Positions 1 to 9,700 of a stretch of 13,979 nucleotides of DNA are shown here, one piece after another. How positions within the stretch are numbered: the first letter of the stretch is position 1; every line of letters starts with the position of its first letter. The notes under the pieces were generated by a model, which worked only from the letters and a program-made list of their open reading frames with translations, made no database searches and had not been told where the DNA came from. The translations under genes and the position numbers were made by a program. The DNA is from Planctomycetota bacterium (lineage in GTDB: Bacteria; Planctomycetota; Planctomycetia; Planctomycetales; Planctomycetaceae), in assembly GCA_027622115.1 (NCBI GenBank), contig JAQBZS010000061.1, forward strand, positions 1 to 13,979, written 5' to 3'.

Positions 1-65
1 GGAGAACCGCACGTACGGTTCGGAGGGAGGGGCGGTCGAAACCAATCGACCGTTCCTACCCCTAT
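1..65 (+). mobile_element. 3' end of a group II intron (partial domain V plus domain VI)
   Basis: The first 21 bases read as the loop and 3' strand of domain V, ending in the characteristic ACGTACGGTTC. Domain VI follows. Bases 33-39 pair with 46-52 around a six-base loop (40-45). The helix continues through G-U pairs 32/53 and 31/54 and pairs 30/55, 29/56 and 28/57. A58 is then left bulged, and 27-25 pair with 59-61. A58 is the expected branch-point adenosine, seven bases before the likely 3' splice site after T65 (CTACCCCTAT). This geometry and the wording of the 3' end are typical of bacterial group II introns. The intron-encoded reverse transcriptase/maturase and domains I-IV would lie to the left, outside the window. 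The exact 3' boundary could be off by a base or two. Confidence 0.82.
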
Positions 66-132
66 CGACAAATCGATACCGCGAATTCATTCATCCATGC
101 TGTCGTGAGCACAGCGTCCGAAATCCACGAAC
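66..132. other. Short spacer between intron end and the LptD-like stop codon
   Basis: These 67 bases separate the intron 3' end from the stop codon of the minus-strand LptD-like gene. A six-base inverted repeat (63-68 with 73-78, four-base loop) straddles the intron junction. A weaker five-base one lies at 100-104/112-116. Neither is followed by a T-run on the minus strand, so no convincing intrinsic terminator is visible. If a terminator exists, the intron may have inserted into or next to it, as some bacterial group II introns do. That is inference. Confidence 0.4.
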
Positions 133-3100
133 TCAATACCGGTTGATCCCCAACAGCGAGCTGAGCTGCGTCGAAGAAAAATCGAACGGGCCGAAACGGG
201 GTTCCAGGGAAATTGCGATCCCCGCGTTGTTCTTGCTTTGGTCGTACGTGCCGCCGATGTGAACCAAGAAATCGGCTCCGACTCGCGTGATCGTAAATGT
301 CTGGCCGCGATTCATTTGCTCGCCAAGATCGTACGCCGTGCCGGCCGTGGCCACCCATTTCGGCCCCATCGCATAGCTGAAACTGGCGGTCGCGATCTGG
401 CTGTTTAGGCCCGCACCTTTCACTTGACGGATGCCCAAATACACGCTGCCTCGCGTGCTGCGCTGACTCAAGATGCCGGCACTCCACAGTTGCTGTGCGT
501 TGTCGAAGAGGTCGTAGTTGGCGCTGCCCAGCAGCGACGTGCGATCGCCCACGTTCCAGCGATATTGACCGTACAGCAACCCGACGTCTTCGCCGAAGTT
601 GTCGTCGTCGGCGTTGGGAAAGAAGGCCGCGCCGGTATCGAGCGTCATCCAATCCTTGATCCGCAAGCGATGCGGTGGACCAACCTTGGTTTGCAGCCGG
701 TGACGCATGTTGAGACGCAGTACCTGCTGATCGTCGATCAACTCGTTGTACGGAACACTCACCAATCGATTCAGGCCCGCACGTTGCCCGTAAAACCGTG
801 GTCCGAATTCGGCCGGCGTGGCTCCGCCAAACGTGTTCACGGCCGCTCGTTGGCGAAAACGTTCCTGAGCGTTGTCTTCGATCTCGTTGTACTGCGGGAT
901 CAGACTGAGATCGCGAGTCGAATCCGTGTAAGCGTATTCGCTGGACAACACGATCTTGTGGGCCAGCCCATTCAAGTTGAACACGCGGCTTTGAAGGAAC
1001 GGATACGGCTTCCAGAACATGACGCTCGACCGCACGCCGACTCGACCGACGAACCGATCGATCGAGTTGCCGGTCATGTCTTCCGACCAATAATCCGCCG
1101 AGCCCATGACAAACGGAACCACACTCACAGGGCCGAAATGGAACGGTGCAGCCAGTTCGTGTCGCGTGGACAACACCGCCCCTTCGACGTCGGCCACATA
1201 TGGCAGCGGAGCCACCGTCTGCCCGGACGCCGTGAGCAAGTCGCCTTGATGCAGTCGCCCATAGCCGGCGGTTGAATGCGACGTCCACGTGAGCAGTCCG
1301 CCGAACAGCGGCTCGCCCAGTGCGTACACATCGCCGCGCGGCAGCCATTCCGTCGTCGTTTCAAACTGATTGACCTGCGGCCGCCCCAACACACTCCAAG
1401 ACAGGTTGCCCATGTCCTGCTTCAAGTTCAGGATGGTCTCGACATCTTTGCCTTCGTCGAAGCGTTGTTCGTCAAATTGTTCGAGGTAGTTGAGATCGCT
1501 GATCAAGCCGAACTCGGCTCGCAGCAGGGAATTGTACGGAAGTTCCTGACGATGCTCGAAGTCCGTGATTCCGCGAAAGTTTTCGGCCGGTTCAACGCGT
1601 CGGCGGTCGAGTCCCAGGTTGTCGGTGCCGTCGTCCTGGACCGAATACCCGTTGGCTCGGCCTTTGAACCGTCCCGGAATTCCGAACAAATGCGAGCCTT
1701 CATACTTGGTGCTCGTGCCTAACGCCGGCCCGCGTTTGCTCATGTAGTCCGCGTCCAAGTCCCAACTGATGCCGTCCGGAAGATCCAGGTCCATCAGCTT
1801 GGCGAGATTCCATCGTGTGCGGACTTGACTACCGAAAACGTTGTCGCGTTCATATCGCACGCTGCGAAGCGGGACGTTGGGATCTTCGGCGGGCATGCTC
1901 AACCGCGACCCATACAACAGCGGGAAGTCGTCGATGTAAAACGTGTTGTTGAGGCTGGTGATCCACGGGACGGCACGCGGCTCGTATTGGCCGGTTTCCG
2001 TATTCAACTGCAACTTGGGCTTACCCCATCCAGGGACCGGCAGACGGTGTTCGATAAACGCTTCGGACGCCTGCAATCGATAGCCCGGCTTACCCATGCG
2101 ACTGGTGGTGGTCCAGGCGTTTCGTGCGTGAAACGTGTCGCGCGACAACTGTTTCAGGCGGTCGGCTCGGACCCGCAAATGTCCTTGCAATTCCGGCACG
2201 TACGTTTTCAGTTCGGCTTTAAGCAACAGCGCCTGTTCTTCTCGGGCGTCGTAAAACGCGCGAGCCGCACGCAGCACGGTCGTGCCCTGTCGCACGATGA
2301 TGTTGCCGTCTAGATACAACTGAAACAGCGCATCGCGAGGTTGCAGTGATTCCGAGCGAAAGTCGTCGACCGGTGCGGTCCAGATGACGACGTTGTCCGC
2401 CGACATGTCGACCGTACCCGCGCCGAGTAGTCCGTCGACCAACACATTCACGCCGCCCGTGATGACCCAAATCTGTTCCGGCGGCGTGGCGTTTGTCGAC
2501 GGAAACACCTTCACGTTGTACGGCACGGTGCTGCGGGGAAAGATGCGGACGCGGCGGAAGTCACCCGTCGGGGATTGGATTCGCACGGTTTGCGTGGCGG
2601 GTTCGCCGACGTCGTTGGACAACGAAGCCAGTTGCAAGCCGGACGTGGGGGCACTGTGGCTGATGGACGATTCTCGCAAGCGGTCGTGAGCCACCGACCG
2701 GCGTCGTTGTCGAGCCCGACGAAACACGCCGTCGTTTTCCGCATTTTGTTCCAGCAGGTCTTGAATCCGGAGTGTCACTTCGCCGCTGGTGACGAGTTCC
2801 GAAAACAGGCTACTGGCCGCTCGCGAGCCGTGGGGCTGAATGAATTCGGCATCGCGATCCAGATAGATCGCGAGTTGTTGCGTGGTGGCGTTGGGGCTCA
2901 AACCGAAGGGCAGCGAACCGCCGGCACTGTTGTCGATGCGACGGTTCCAGATAACGGCCTGCTGGGCTCGCAGTTGGGTTGCACCCTGCGTGATCACGCA
3001 GTCGCCTCGCAGCACGAGAATTCGCTCACCATCGTGGTCCCATTGAAACCCATAGCGAGCTTGAACGACGACCGGGGCCGAGCGTCCTGGAAGCGCCTCC

Positions 3101-3219
3101 GGCTCGACATCCCCCTGCAAGAATCCGCGCACTCCGATCGAGACAAGCGCCAAGCCGAGGGCGCACGCCAAGAATTTCGTTCGAGATGATCGAAGTGGGT
3201 TCAGCCCAGACACGGGCAC
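133..3219 (-). CDS. LptD/OstA-like outer-membrane beta-barrel protein
   Basis: The protein has about 1028 residues. Residues 10-15 are basic and 16-34 hydrophobic (FLACALGLALVSIGVRGFL), which fits a signal peptide or signal anchor. Two OstA-like beta segments follow, at about 48-150 (with LRGDCVITQGATQLRAQQA) and about 245-390 (with LDGNIIVRQGTTVLRAARA). Both show the pattern 'G-x-V-x-hydrophobic-x-x-G-x-x-x-L-x-A' seen in LptA/LptD N-terminal domains. Residues from about 420 to the end alternate polar and aromatic residues like a large beta-barrel, and the chain ends in an aromatic residue (GINRY). The segment near 545-600 (EHRQELPYNSLLRAEFG, then SDLNYLEQFDE) resembles the LptD barrel. In Gram-negative bacteria LptD inserts lipopolysaccharide into the outer membrane, and this role is inferred here. 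The protein is longer than E. coli LptD (about 780 residues). Both candidate starts are GTG: 3219 lacks a spaced ribosome binding site, whereas 3213 has GGGAG five bases upstream. A generic outer-membrane barrel with OstA repeats is the alternative. Confidence 0.7.
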   Translation of the reverse strand: MPVSGLNPLRSSRTKFLACALGLALVSIGVRGFLQGDVEPEALPGRSAPVVVQARYGFQWDHDGERILVLRGDCVITQGATQLRAQQAVIWNRRIDNSAGGSLPFGLSPNATTQQLAIYLDRDAEFIQPHGSRAASSLFSELVTSGEVTLRIQDLLEQNAENDGVFRRARQRRRSVAHDRLRESSISHSAPTSGLQLASLSNDVGEPATQTVRIQSPTGDFRRVRIFPRSTVPYNVKVFPSTNATPPEQIWVITGGVNVLVDGLLGAGTVDMSADNVVIWTAPVDDFRSESLQPRDALFQLYLDGNIIVRQGTTVLRAARAFYDAREEQALLLKAELKTYVPELQGHLRVRADRLKQLSRDTFHARNAWTTTSRMGKPGYRLQASEAFIEHRLPVPGWGKPKLQLNTETGQYEPRAVPWITSLNNTFYIDDFPLLYGSRLSMPAEDPNVPLRSVRYERDNVFGSQVRTRWNLAKLMDLDLPDGISWDLDADYMSKRGPALGTSTKYEGSHLFGIPGRFKGRANGYSVQDDGTDNLGLDRRRVEPAENFRGITDFEHRQELPYNSLLRAEFGLISDLNYLEQFDEQRFDEGKDVETILNLKQDMGNLSWSVLGRPQVNQFETTTEWLPRGDVYALGEPLFGGLLTWTSHSTAGYGRLHQGDLLTASGQTVAPLPYVADVEGAVLSTRHELAAPFHFGPVSVVPFVMGSADYWSEDMTGNSIDRFVGRVGVRSSVMFWKPYPFLQSRVFNLNGLAHKIVLSSEYAYTDSTRDLSLIPQYNEIEDNAQERFRQRAAVNTFGGATPAEFGPRFYGQRAGLNRLVSVPYNELIDDQQVLRLNMRHRLQTKVGPPHRLRIKDWMTLDTGAAFFPNADDDNFGEDVGLLYGQYRWNVGDRTSLLGSANYDLFDNAQQLWSAGILSQRSTRGSVYLGIRQVKGAGLNSQIATASFSYAMGPKWVATAGTAYDLGEQMNRGQTFTITRVGADFLVHIGGTYDQSKNNAGIAISLEPRFGPFDFSSTQLSSLLGINRY

Positions 3220-3223
3220 TCCC
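3219..3223 (-). promoter_or_regulatory. Likely Shine-Dalgarno GGGAG favouring the GTG start at 3213
   Basis: On the minus strand GGGAG occupies 3223-3219, so it overlaps the first base of the upstream GTG codon at 3219. It lies five bases before the in-frame GTG at 3213, two codons later. That spacing suits ribosome binding for the second GTG. The LptD-like protein would then be two residues shorter than the longest reading, with no functional difference. An ATG 13 bases upstream of 3219 is out of frame. Confidence 0.45.
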
Positions 3224-3368
3224 GGGTCTCATCGTGGCGGTGGTCCGCGAAGATGTTGCGAAACAAAGCCGTGTGAGAAAAGGAGTTAGGAGTTGAGGGG
3301 GAGAGCGAGGCAACACAAATCGGCGACCGACGAAGTGAAAGTGATTCGGCCAGCCTGAAGGGGGCGGG

Positions 3369-3398
3369 AGTATAGGAGCGGTTCAAAAATCGAGTCAA
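3369..3398 (-). promoter_or_regulatory. Sigma70-type promoter upstream of the LptD-like gene
   Basis: Read on the minus strand, TTGACT (3398-3393) and TATACT (3374-3369) are separated by 18 bases. Each hexamer is one mismatch from the sigma70 consensus (TTGACA, TATAAT). Transcription would start near 3362, giving a 5' leader of roughly 140-150 bases before the GTG start. It points at the LptD-like gene and would give it expression independent of the giant gene upstream. Planctomycete promoters are poorly characterised, so the match is by consensus only. Confidence 0.6.
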
Positions 3399-3509
3399 TA
3401 AGGGGTCTGGCGCCGCGGAATGCATGATCTAATTGGACATCGCACTTCGGCGTGAACGCCGCTCGTACCACAACTCTGAGATTTGTTGTTTTCTTGCGCG
3501 TATTTTCCA

Positions 3510-3530
3510 CCACTGACCCTGTGTCAGTGG
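3510..3530. other. Perfect 8-bp inverted repeat with 5-base loop
   Basis: CCACTGAC (3510-3517) and GTCAGTGG (3523-3530) flank the loop CCTGT. Flanking TTTC/GAAA bases can extend the stem past a small internal loop. No T-run follows on either strand, so it is not a canonical intrinsic terminator. It lies about 110 bases upstream of the -35 hexamer of the LptD-like promoter. It could be an operator for a dimeric regulator or an RNA hairpin, but the sequence does not decide. Confidence 0.5.
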
Positions 3531-3624
3531 AGAAATGACTGACTTCTACTACTACCGAACGTCCCATGCTCGACCACGCCAACATGAAGTGGAATATGAC
3601 CCAGAGTATGTGTTGGATTGTGTC

Positions 3625-3680
3625 GGCCCTCCGGGCCTGACCGGATCCGGTAGCAGAATCCGATTCAGGGCCGAAGGCCC
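3625..3680. repeat. GC-rich palindromes resembling REP-type intergenic elements
   Basis: Three short perfect inverted repeats lie within 56 bases: GGCCC-TCC-GGGCC (3625-3637), the palindrome CCGGATCCGG (3641-3650) and GGGCC-GAA-GGCCC (3668-3680). Together with the stem at 3694-3713 they make a tight cluster of small hairpins behind a gene end. That arrangement is typical of repetitive extragenic palindromic elements. Whether the unit recurs elsewhere in the genome cannot be seen here. Confidence 0.45.
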
Positions 3681-3693
3681 GGCACAGCCTCTG

Positions 3694-3713
3694 CCGGGGC
3701 CGTGAGGCCCCGG
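3694..3713 (-). terminator. Candidate terminator hairpin behind the giant gene
   Basis: CCGGGGCC (3694-3701) and GGCCCCGG (3706-3713) form a perfect eight-base-pair, all-GC stem with a four-base loop (GTGA on the plus strand). The hairpin starts 11 bases beyond the stop codon of the giant minus-strand gene. Its position and strength suit a transcription stop or 3'-end stabiliser, but no T-run follows on the minus strand. It may therefore be a T-less or factor-assisted terminator, or part of the adjoining REP-like cluster. Confidence 0.5.
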
Positions 3714-3724
3714 TCGAATGCGAT

Positions 3725-6700
3725 TCACGTCACGGGAAACTCCTTAAAGACCTGATCGACGAGTTCGTGGGCGGAATTTGCGTGACTATTGTATTCCAAG
3801 TCCATGATCTGCTCGGACGAGGGCTGTAACGTCCGCACGGACGGGTATTCACGACTTTCAACGTCCACGCGCCGCGCTGCATCGTCTGTCGCATCGTGTT
3901 GTCTTGAGGACGCGTCAGCCAATGACTCACGGAACTTCTCAACGTGGAGTGGCTCCATCGACTGGTCGGCCTCCGCAGCCAAGGATGCGATCAGCACGTT
4001 GAGTTCGGGCGTTTCAACGGCGGCGACATTCGCCGTCGAGAGGATCGTGAAGTCGTGAGCCGCACTCCAGACGCTGTCTCCGTCAATCGTGAAGACCTTG
4101 ACCCACGCTCGATAATCGCCGGCCGCGAGTTGCTCGGTTGGGAGATACCAATTGGTCTGCAAGTTGGCTTGCCGCAGAATCTGCATTTCTCCCGTGCTGA
4201 GATTGTTGACCCAGAGGTCATAACGCGCCGTGTTTTCCACGGCCGTCCAGAAGAACGTCGGTTGACCGTTGGCGTGTAGGCTGGTGGGAGCCAGCAGTGT
4301 GGTCGGTTGCACGGCGACGCGCGTGACCTCGAAATCCAGGCCGGCGCTCCACGGGCTCGCTTCGTTCAGCTCGTTGAAGGCTTTCAACCAAGCTCGATAC
4401 CGACCGACCGGCAACAACGTGGATGACGTATGAGACGTCGTCTTGATGAGCGGATTGCGGATGACTTGGGTTTGACCCGTGTCGAGATTGTTGACCCAGA
4501 GGTCGTATCGAAACGTACCTGCAACCGCGTCCCATCGAAACGTCGGGCTGGCGTCGGCGATGACGGAAGCGGGACCGGTCAGCACGGGTTGAGCCGGAGT
4601 GGGAACGTCGATTGTAAATCGAGCGAACGTGTAACCGCCTTTGGAATTGAAATCGTCGATGCCTCGGACGCCGAATCGATACGCGCCTTCGGCGAGCGGC
4701 GTGCTTGGCGTGAATTCCAGTCCCACGAATTGCTGATCGCGGAAGATCAGGATGTTCGCGGCATCCGTGATCTCGATGTCGAAGTGGGTGGCGTTTGCAT
4801 CAGCCGTCCAAGTGATCGTGGGTGTGGCATCGGCGATGGTGCCCGCGCTCGACGTCAGCCGGGGGCGGCCCGGCACGATGTTGGTCACCGTCAAGTTTCG
4901 ACCGCCACTCCAGGCGCTCGCGGTTCCCGCAACGCTGAAGGCTCGCACCCAGACGCGGAATTCGGTCGTGGTCGCCGGGACTTGCGGGAACGTGAAGACG
5001 TTGGTGGCGACGTTGGCGTCTCGCAGAAATTCCACGCCATTGGTGACGTCGCGAATCGACACATCCCACCGGACGGCCTTGGCGTCGGCGGTCCAGCCAA
5101 TCGTCGGCGTACGATCGCCCACGCGTGCTCCGGGCAACACATTGATGACCGGCGGCGCGGGTGGGCTCGTGTCTGGAACGAAGGGGAAGGCGTTGACGGA
5201 CTGAACCGGCAACTCGGCAATGGGCAACTGCGGAGCCTCGCCGGATTGATCGACGATCCACACATGGCTTGAGGACGTTTCGCCGTCGGTTGCCGAGATG
5301 GTGACGGCGAGCGCGACTTGTGTGTTGTTGGTTCTGGCGACCGTCAATTGGCTTTCGGTCAGGGTGGTCAATGCCGCGACGCGTTGTTGGCCGGCGCGGT
5401 ACAGCAGTGAAGGATCGTCATAGTGGGTTGAGTCAAACGCGGCGATCAAGCTGCCCGTCGCCGAATTGCCGCCATCCCAGGCATACAGGCCGCCGTTCGG
5501 AGTCACAAAATACCACCGTGATTCGTTGCCGCGCAGCCACTTCTCGTTGCGGAAACCGAGGTTCGTGTGGAAGTTGCCATTGGTGTGCAGGCCGAGCCGC
5601 GCGTCCCAATATGCGGCCAGAGTTGTCACGTCGGCCGTGACTTCCACGGCATCGCCGTCCGGGTCCGTCGCCGAGAAGCCGACGGTGTATTGCACGGCGT
5701 CCGAGGTCCACGGACCCGAGACGACCAACACCGGTGGCTGATTCACGGTTCCGGTCGGCGGATTCGTGGAACTGGTTGCAGCGGACGGCGGGACGAAATT
5801 GCCCACCACCGGCACGACGACCCCACGACCGAACACGAACAAGCGGTCCCTGCCAAACGGCTCGGGCGAGAACTCGTGGTCCAACGCGTTGACGGTCCCC
5901 GCCGCGGCCTGCGATGCGTCCGACACCAGCACGTACCACTCGGCCATGTCCGCCGCAACGCCGTCTTGATCGGGGACGGTCAGCCCGATGTCGTCGATGC
6001 CGTCTAGGTTGAAGTCGCCCGCGAACGGTCGCTCCGATACGCCGGAAAAACCAAGCTGGATGGTGTCGTTGGCGTTGCCGTTCAGGACACCGCCCGTGGC
6101 CGTCGTCAGGTTGAATTGGAATGTGTTCGACGACGTGTCGTAGGTGGCCAAGTCGTCGAGTCCGTCGCCATCGAAGTCGCCCACGATCGGACGGCCCCGC
6201 ATATTGCCCGTGAACGAGCGGTCGCCCGGGCCGAGGTTGTTGTCGCCGTTGGTGTCCAAATACCAGCGGGTGCCGTCGAACACGCCGATTTCGTCGCCGG
6301 GATGGGCCGCATTGAAGTTGCCCGAAATCGGCAGGCCGTTGACTTGCCAGATACTGTCGGCTCGGTAATCGATCAATCCGTCATCGTTGAAATCGAGCAG
6401 CCAGCGGAACACGTTGTTGACTCGCCCGTAAGCCCCGACGCGATCGAAGCCGTTGTTGCCCGTGGCGGACGCGGGTCGGAATTGGCCGGCGAACATCGTG
6501 TCCGTCGTGACGCCAAGATTGAACGTGACGTCTCGATTGGCTTCACCGCTTTCACCGGGGTCAAAGATGAAGTTGTTGTTCAAGTCGATCGACACGCTGC
6601 CTTGGCCGGCAATGCCCAGGTCGACCGTGCTGTCGATCGTGAATTGGAACGTCAGCACGTCGCCGGATTCGGTGAGGTCCAAGCGATTGCCTGCGGGATC

Positions 6701-9700
6701 GAGCAGCGTGTTGGAGATCCGCAACGTGTAAGCGTCGTCAGCCAAGGGGCGGTCGAATCGCAATTGGACGTCCCGTGTGGCCGGCAACCCGGCAAACACG
6801 GTCGACGAAACGATGTTGACCGAACTGACCGGAACCACGCCGCCGGATTGACCCACCAGTTGGAACGCGGATGGTTTCAGCAACGAAGTCGCAACGGCCG
6901 CGTGTTGAAAACGAAGCGAGCGTTCTGGGCCGTCTTGAAACGTCAACGCCAACGCATCGACGCGCGGTGTGGGCGATGTCGCAGTTTGTCCGGTCAGATT
7001 GAATTCGGGACTGCCCGCGATGCCGATGCGGCTGACGCTCGGGCCGACGGTGTCGATCATGATTTCCAGAGTCGCCGGAGCACTGACGTTGCCGGCCACG
7101 TCTTGAGCCGTGGCCGTGATCAAACGCGTGCCGTCCAACACGAACAGGTCCGGGTGGTTCAGATCGAGCTGTCCAGGTGCCTGCCAATCACCGGTGTTGC
7201 CGCCTGAATTCACGGACGCTTCGCCGTAGGCAATCCCGTTGGCGAACACGCGGATTGACGAAGGAGACTCGGCCGTGCCCACAAAGCCCGTGGTGCTGGC
7301 ACTCGTGATGCGGTCGGTGAATGTGGCGGGTTGGCCGACAACACCGGTGTCGGTTCGCGATGGATCGATGGCGAGCGTCGGCGCGGCGGGCGCTGTGGTG
7401 TCGATCGTGATTTGCAGCGACGGCGAGAATTGCGAGCGGCCCGTCGCGGGCGTGGGGTTGCCACTTGTATCGCCTTGACGGTCGAAGATTTGCACGGCCG
7501 CCGCGACCAGGTATTGGCCCTGCGGCAGCGCGGCGGACGGAGTGAATTCGAACAGTGCGGAACTGGAATTGAGCCGATTCGCGAAGCCGCTGGTGATGGC
7601 TCCGGTGACGCGGTTCGTGATGTGGACTCGCACCGCCGCACCCGATGTGAGGCCCGTGGTTGCTTCGCCGGCGCTGAGAATGTGAATGCCGGCGGTTTCG
7701 CACGCCGTCAGGTCCGCCTGGATTTGGAACGTGGGCGTGGTGTCGAAGGTGATGTTGTCGCGATCGCTGATGCCGGTATCGCTGGCGGCGATTAAGTCGA
7801 CACCGCCGGGTACGGGTGCCGGGATGCCTTGGAATTGCACGTCGAACGGATTCGTGCTGCCGACCGGCCCGGTGACGGTGACGAAGTAGGCTTCGGCAGC
7901 CACCGCCGGGATGATGACTCGTTCGTCATCCGTGACGGTCAACGATTGGCCCAACAGGTTGCCGTTGCGATCGAAGACGTGCAGTTGCAAGTCGTCATTC
8001 GCATGATCAAACAAGGCATCGACAATCAGTTTGCCGGTGTCGCGGGCGACGAACCGCAAGCGGTCGTCGTTGATGATGACGCCCAGTCCTTGCGAATCGC
8101 CGATCAACACGTTTCGGCCACCGGCGTTCAAACCGGAGAGGTTCACGTAAAACGTCTCGTCCAATTCCAGCGTCGAGTCCGTTCGCACCGAGACGTCGAT
8201 GGTTTTAGTCTCTCGCGCGTTGCCGCTGAAGTTGAGTGTTCCGCTGTTGGCCACATAGTCGGCGTTGAACAGCGTCGCGCTGCCGTCCGCCGTGGCGAAG
8301 TCGATGGACACCGGCGCGTCGACGGCAGCATCCAGCGTCACCGTAAATGTAAACGTGGTGGTGCCGCTGTTGCCTTCGATTCGCTGGACGTCGTTGATCC
8401 ACAAACGAGCGGTGTCGTCGTTGATGATGCTGCCGATGCCTCGACCATCGCCGATCGAAACGTCGCGACCACTCGCTTTGGGCTGTAACAGATCGACGAA
8501 GAACTGTTCGTTGAGTTCGACTTTTCGATCATTGTAAACAGTCACGTTGACCGTCCGCGTTTCACCGGCGGCACCGCTCAAGTTCACGGTCGTCAGTCGC
8601 TTGCCGTAATCGCGATCCAACAGCGTGGCCGTGTCGTCGCTGGTGGCGAAGTCGACCGACACCGGCACGTCGACCGCCTGATCGAGAGTGATCGTGAACG
8701 TGAAGATGCCGCCGTCGCTGCCGGACACATCGTTCACCGACAGCGTGGCCGAGTCATCATTGACGATCGTCCCAGTGCCGCGCGGTCGACTGATCGACAC
8801 GTCGCGCCCCATCGCCGTCACGCTGCTCAGGTCAACGAAGAAGGTTTCGTTAAGTTCCACCGTCGAGTCTTCCAGGATCGAAACGGTCACCAACTGGGTT
8901 TCGCCGGCATTGCCCAAGAAATTCAGCGAGCCGACGCCCGCGGTGTAGTCGGATGAGTTGGCCGTCCCGTCGGCGGTGTTGAAGATCACGGTGATCGGAG
9001 CATCCACCGCGGAATCCAGCGTGACGGTGAACGTCATGTTGCCGGCGGCTTCGTTTTGGCTCACGTCGTTGATCGACAATGCGGCGCTGTCGTCATTGGC
9101 GATGGTGCCCGTACCGGTCGTGGCCGAAATGTCGTTGATCCAGAACGGCGGAATGATGAGATCGACCAAGAAGGTTTCGTCGAGTTCCACGACTTGATCG
9201 CCGTTGACGTCGATGTTCAGCGTCTGCACTTCACCCGCGAGGCCGACAAAGCTGATCAACGATGCGAACGGTAACAAGTAGTCGCTGCCGTCGGTCGTGA
9301 CGTCGGTGGTGATAGGGCTCACCACGAGTCCGCCTTGGACGCCGTTGGACAAGGTCACGTCGAATGAAAACGTGGTGGTCCCCGCATCGGTTTCAACGGC
9401 AGTTACATTCCCGACCGTGAGCACGGCCGAGTCATCATTCAAGATCGTGCCGGTCGCTCCGACGAGCGAGATATCATCGGCGGCCGTGGGGTCGATGTTC
9501 ATCAATGGATCGAAGCCCACGCCGAATGTCTCGTCCATTTCGACAACTTCGTCGCCGAATACGCTTACTTCGAATGTTTGAATTTCGCCTGCATTGCCGA
9601 CAAACGTGATTGGACTTGGTAACCCGAGCAGGAAGTCGCTGCCGTTCGCGGCCGATCCGTCTGTCGTATTGGGAAAGAAGTCGAACCCATCCTGGACGGC

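Larger units (their letters stand above)
3220..3724. other. Intergenic region: promoter, hairpins, no convincing gene
   Basis: About 500 bases lie between the end of the giant gene and the start of the LptD-like gene. The region holds the promoter at 3369-3398, an A/G-rich stretch at 3275-3310, a hairpin at 3510-3530, a five-base-pair hairpin at 3448-3461 and a cluster of GC-rich hairpins at 3625-3713. A 99-codon minus-strand reading frame (3286-3585) runs straight through the promoter and has no recognisable protein features or ribosome binding site, so I do not treat it as a gene. Confidence 0.7.

Noticed and set aside
62..1348. Minus-strand 428-codon frame overlapping the LptD-like gene
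   Set aside because: It is an out-of-frame reading of the LptD-like coding sequence, Arg-rich with no domain. The barrel-like frame is far more protein-like.
3286..3585. 99-codon minus-strand frame in the intergenic region
   Set aside because: It runs through the promoter at 3369-3398 and has no ribosome binding site, hydrophobic segment or recognisable motif.
6116..7207. Long plus-strand open frame (363 codons) opposite the giant gene
   Set aside because: It lies wholly antisense to well-recognised domains and its translation is Arg/Val/Asp-rich without motifs. It is typical of shadow frames in GC-rich DNA.
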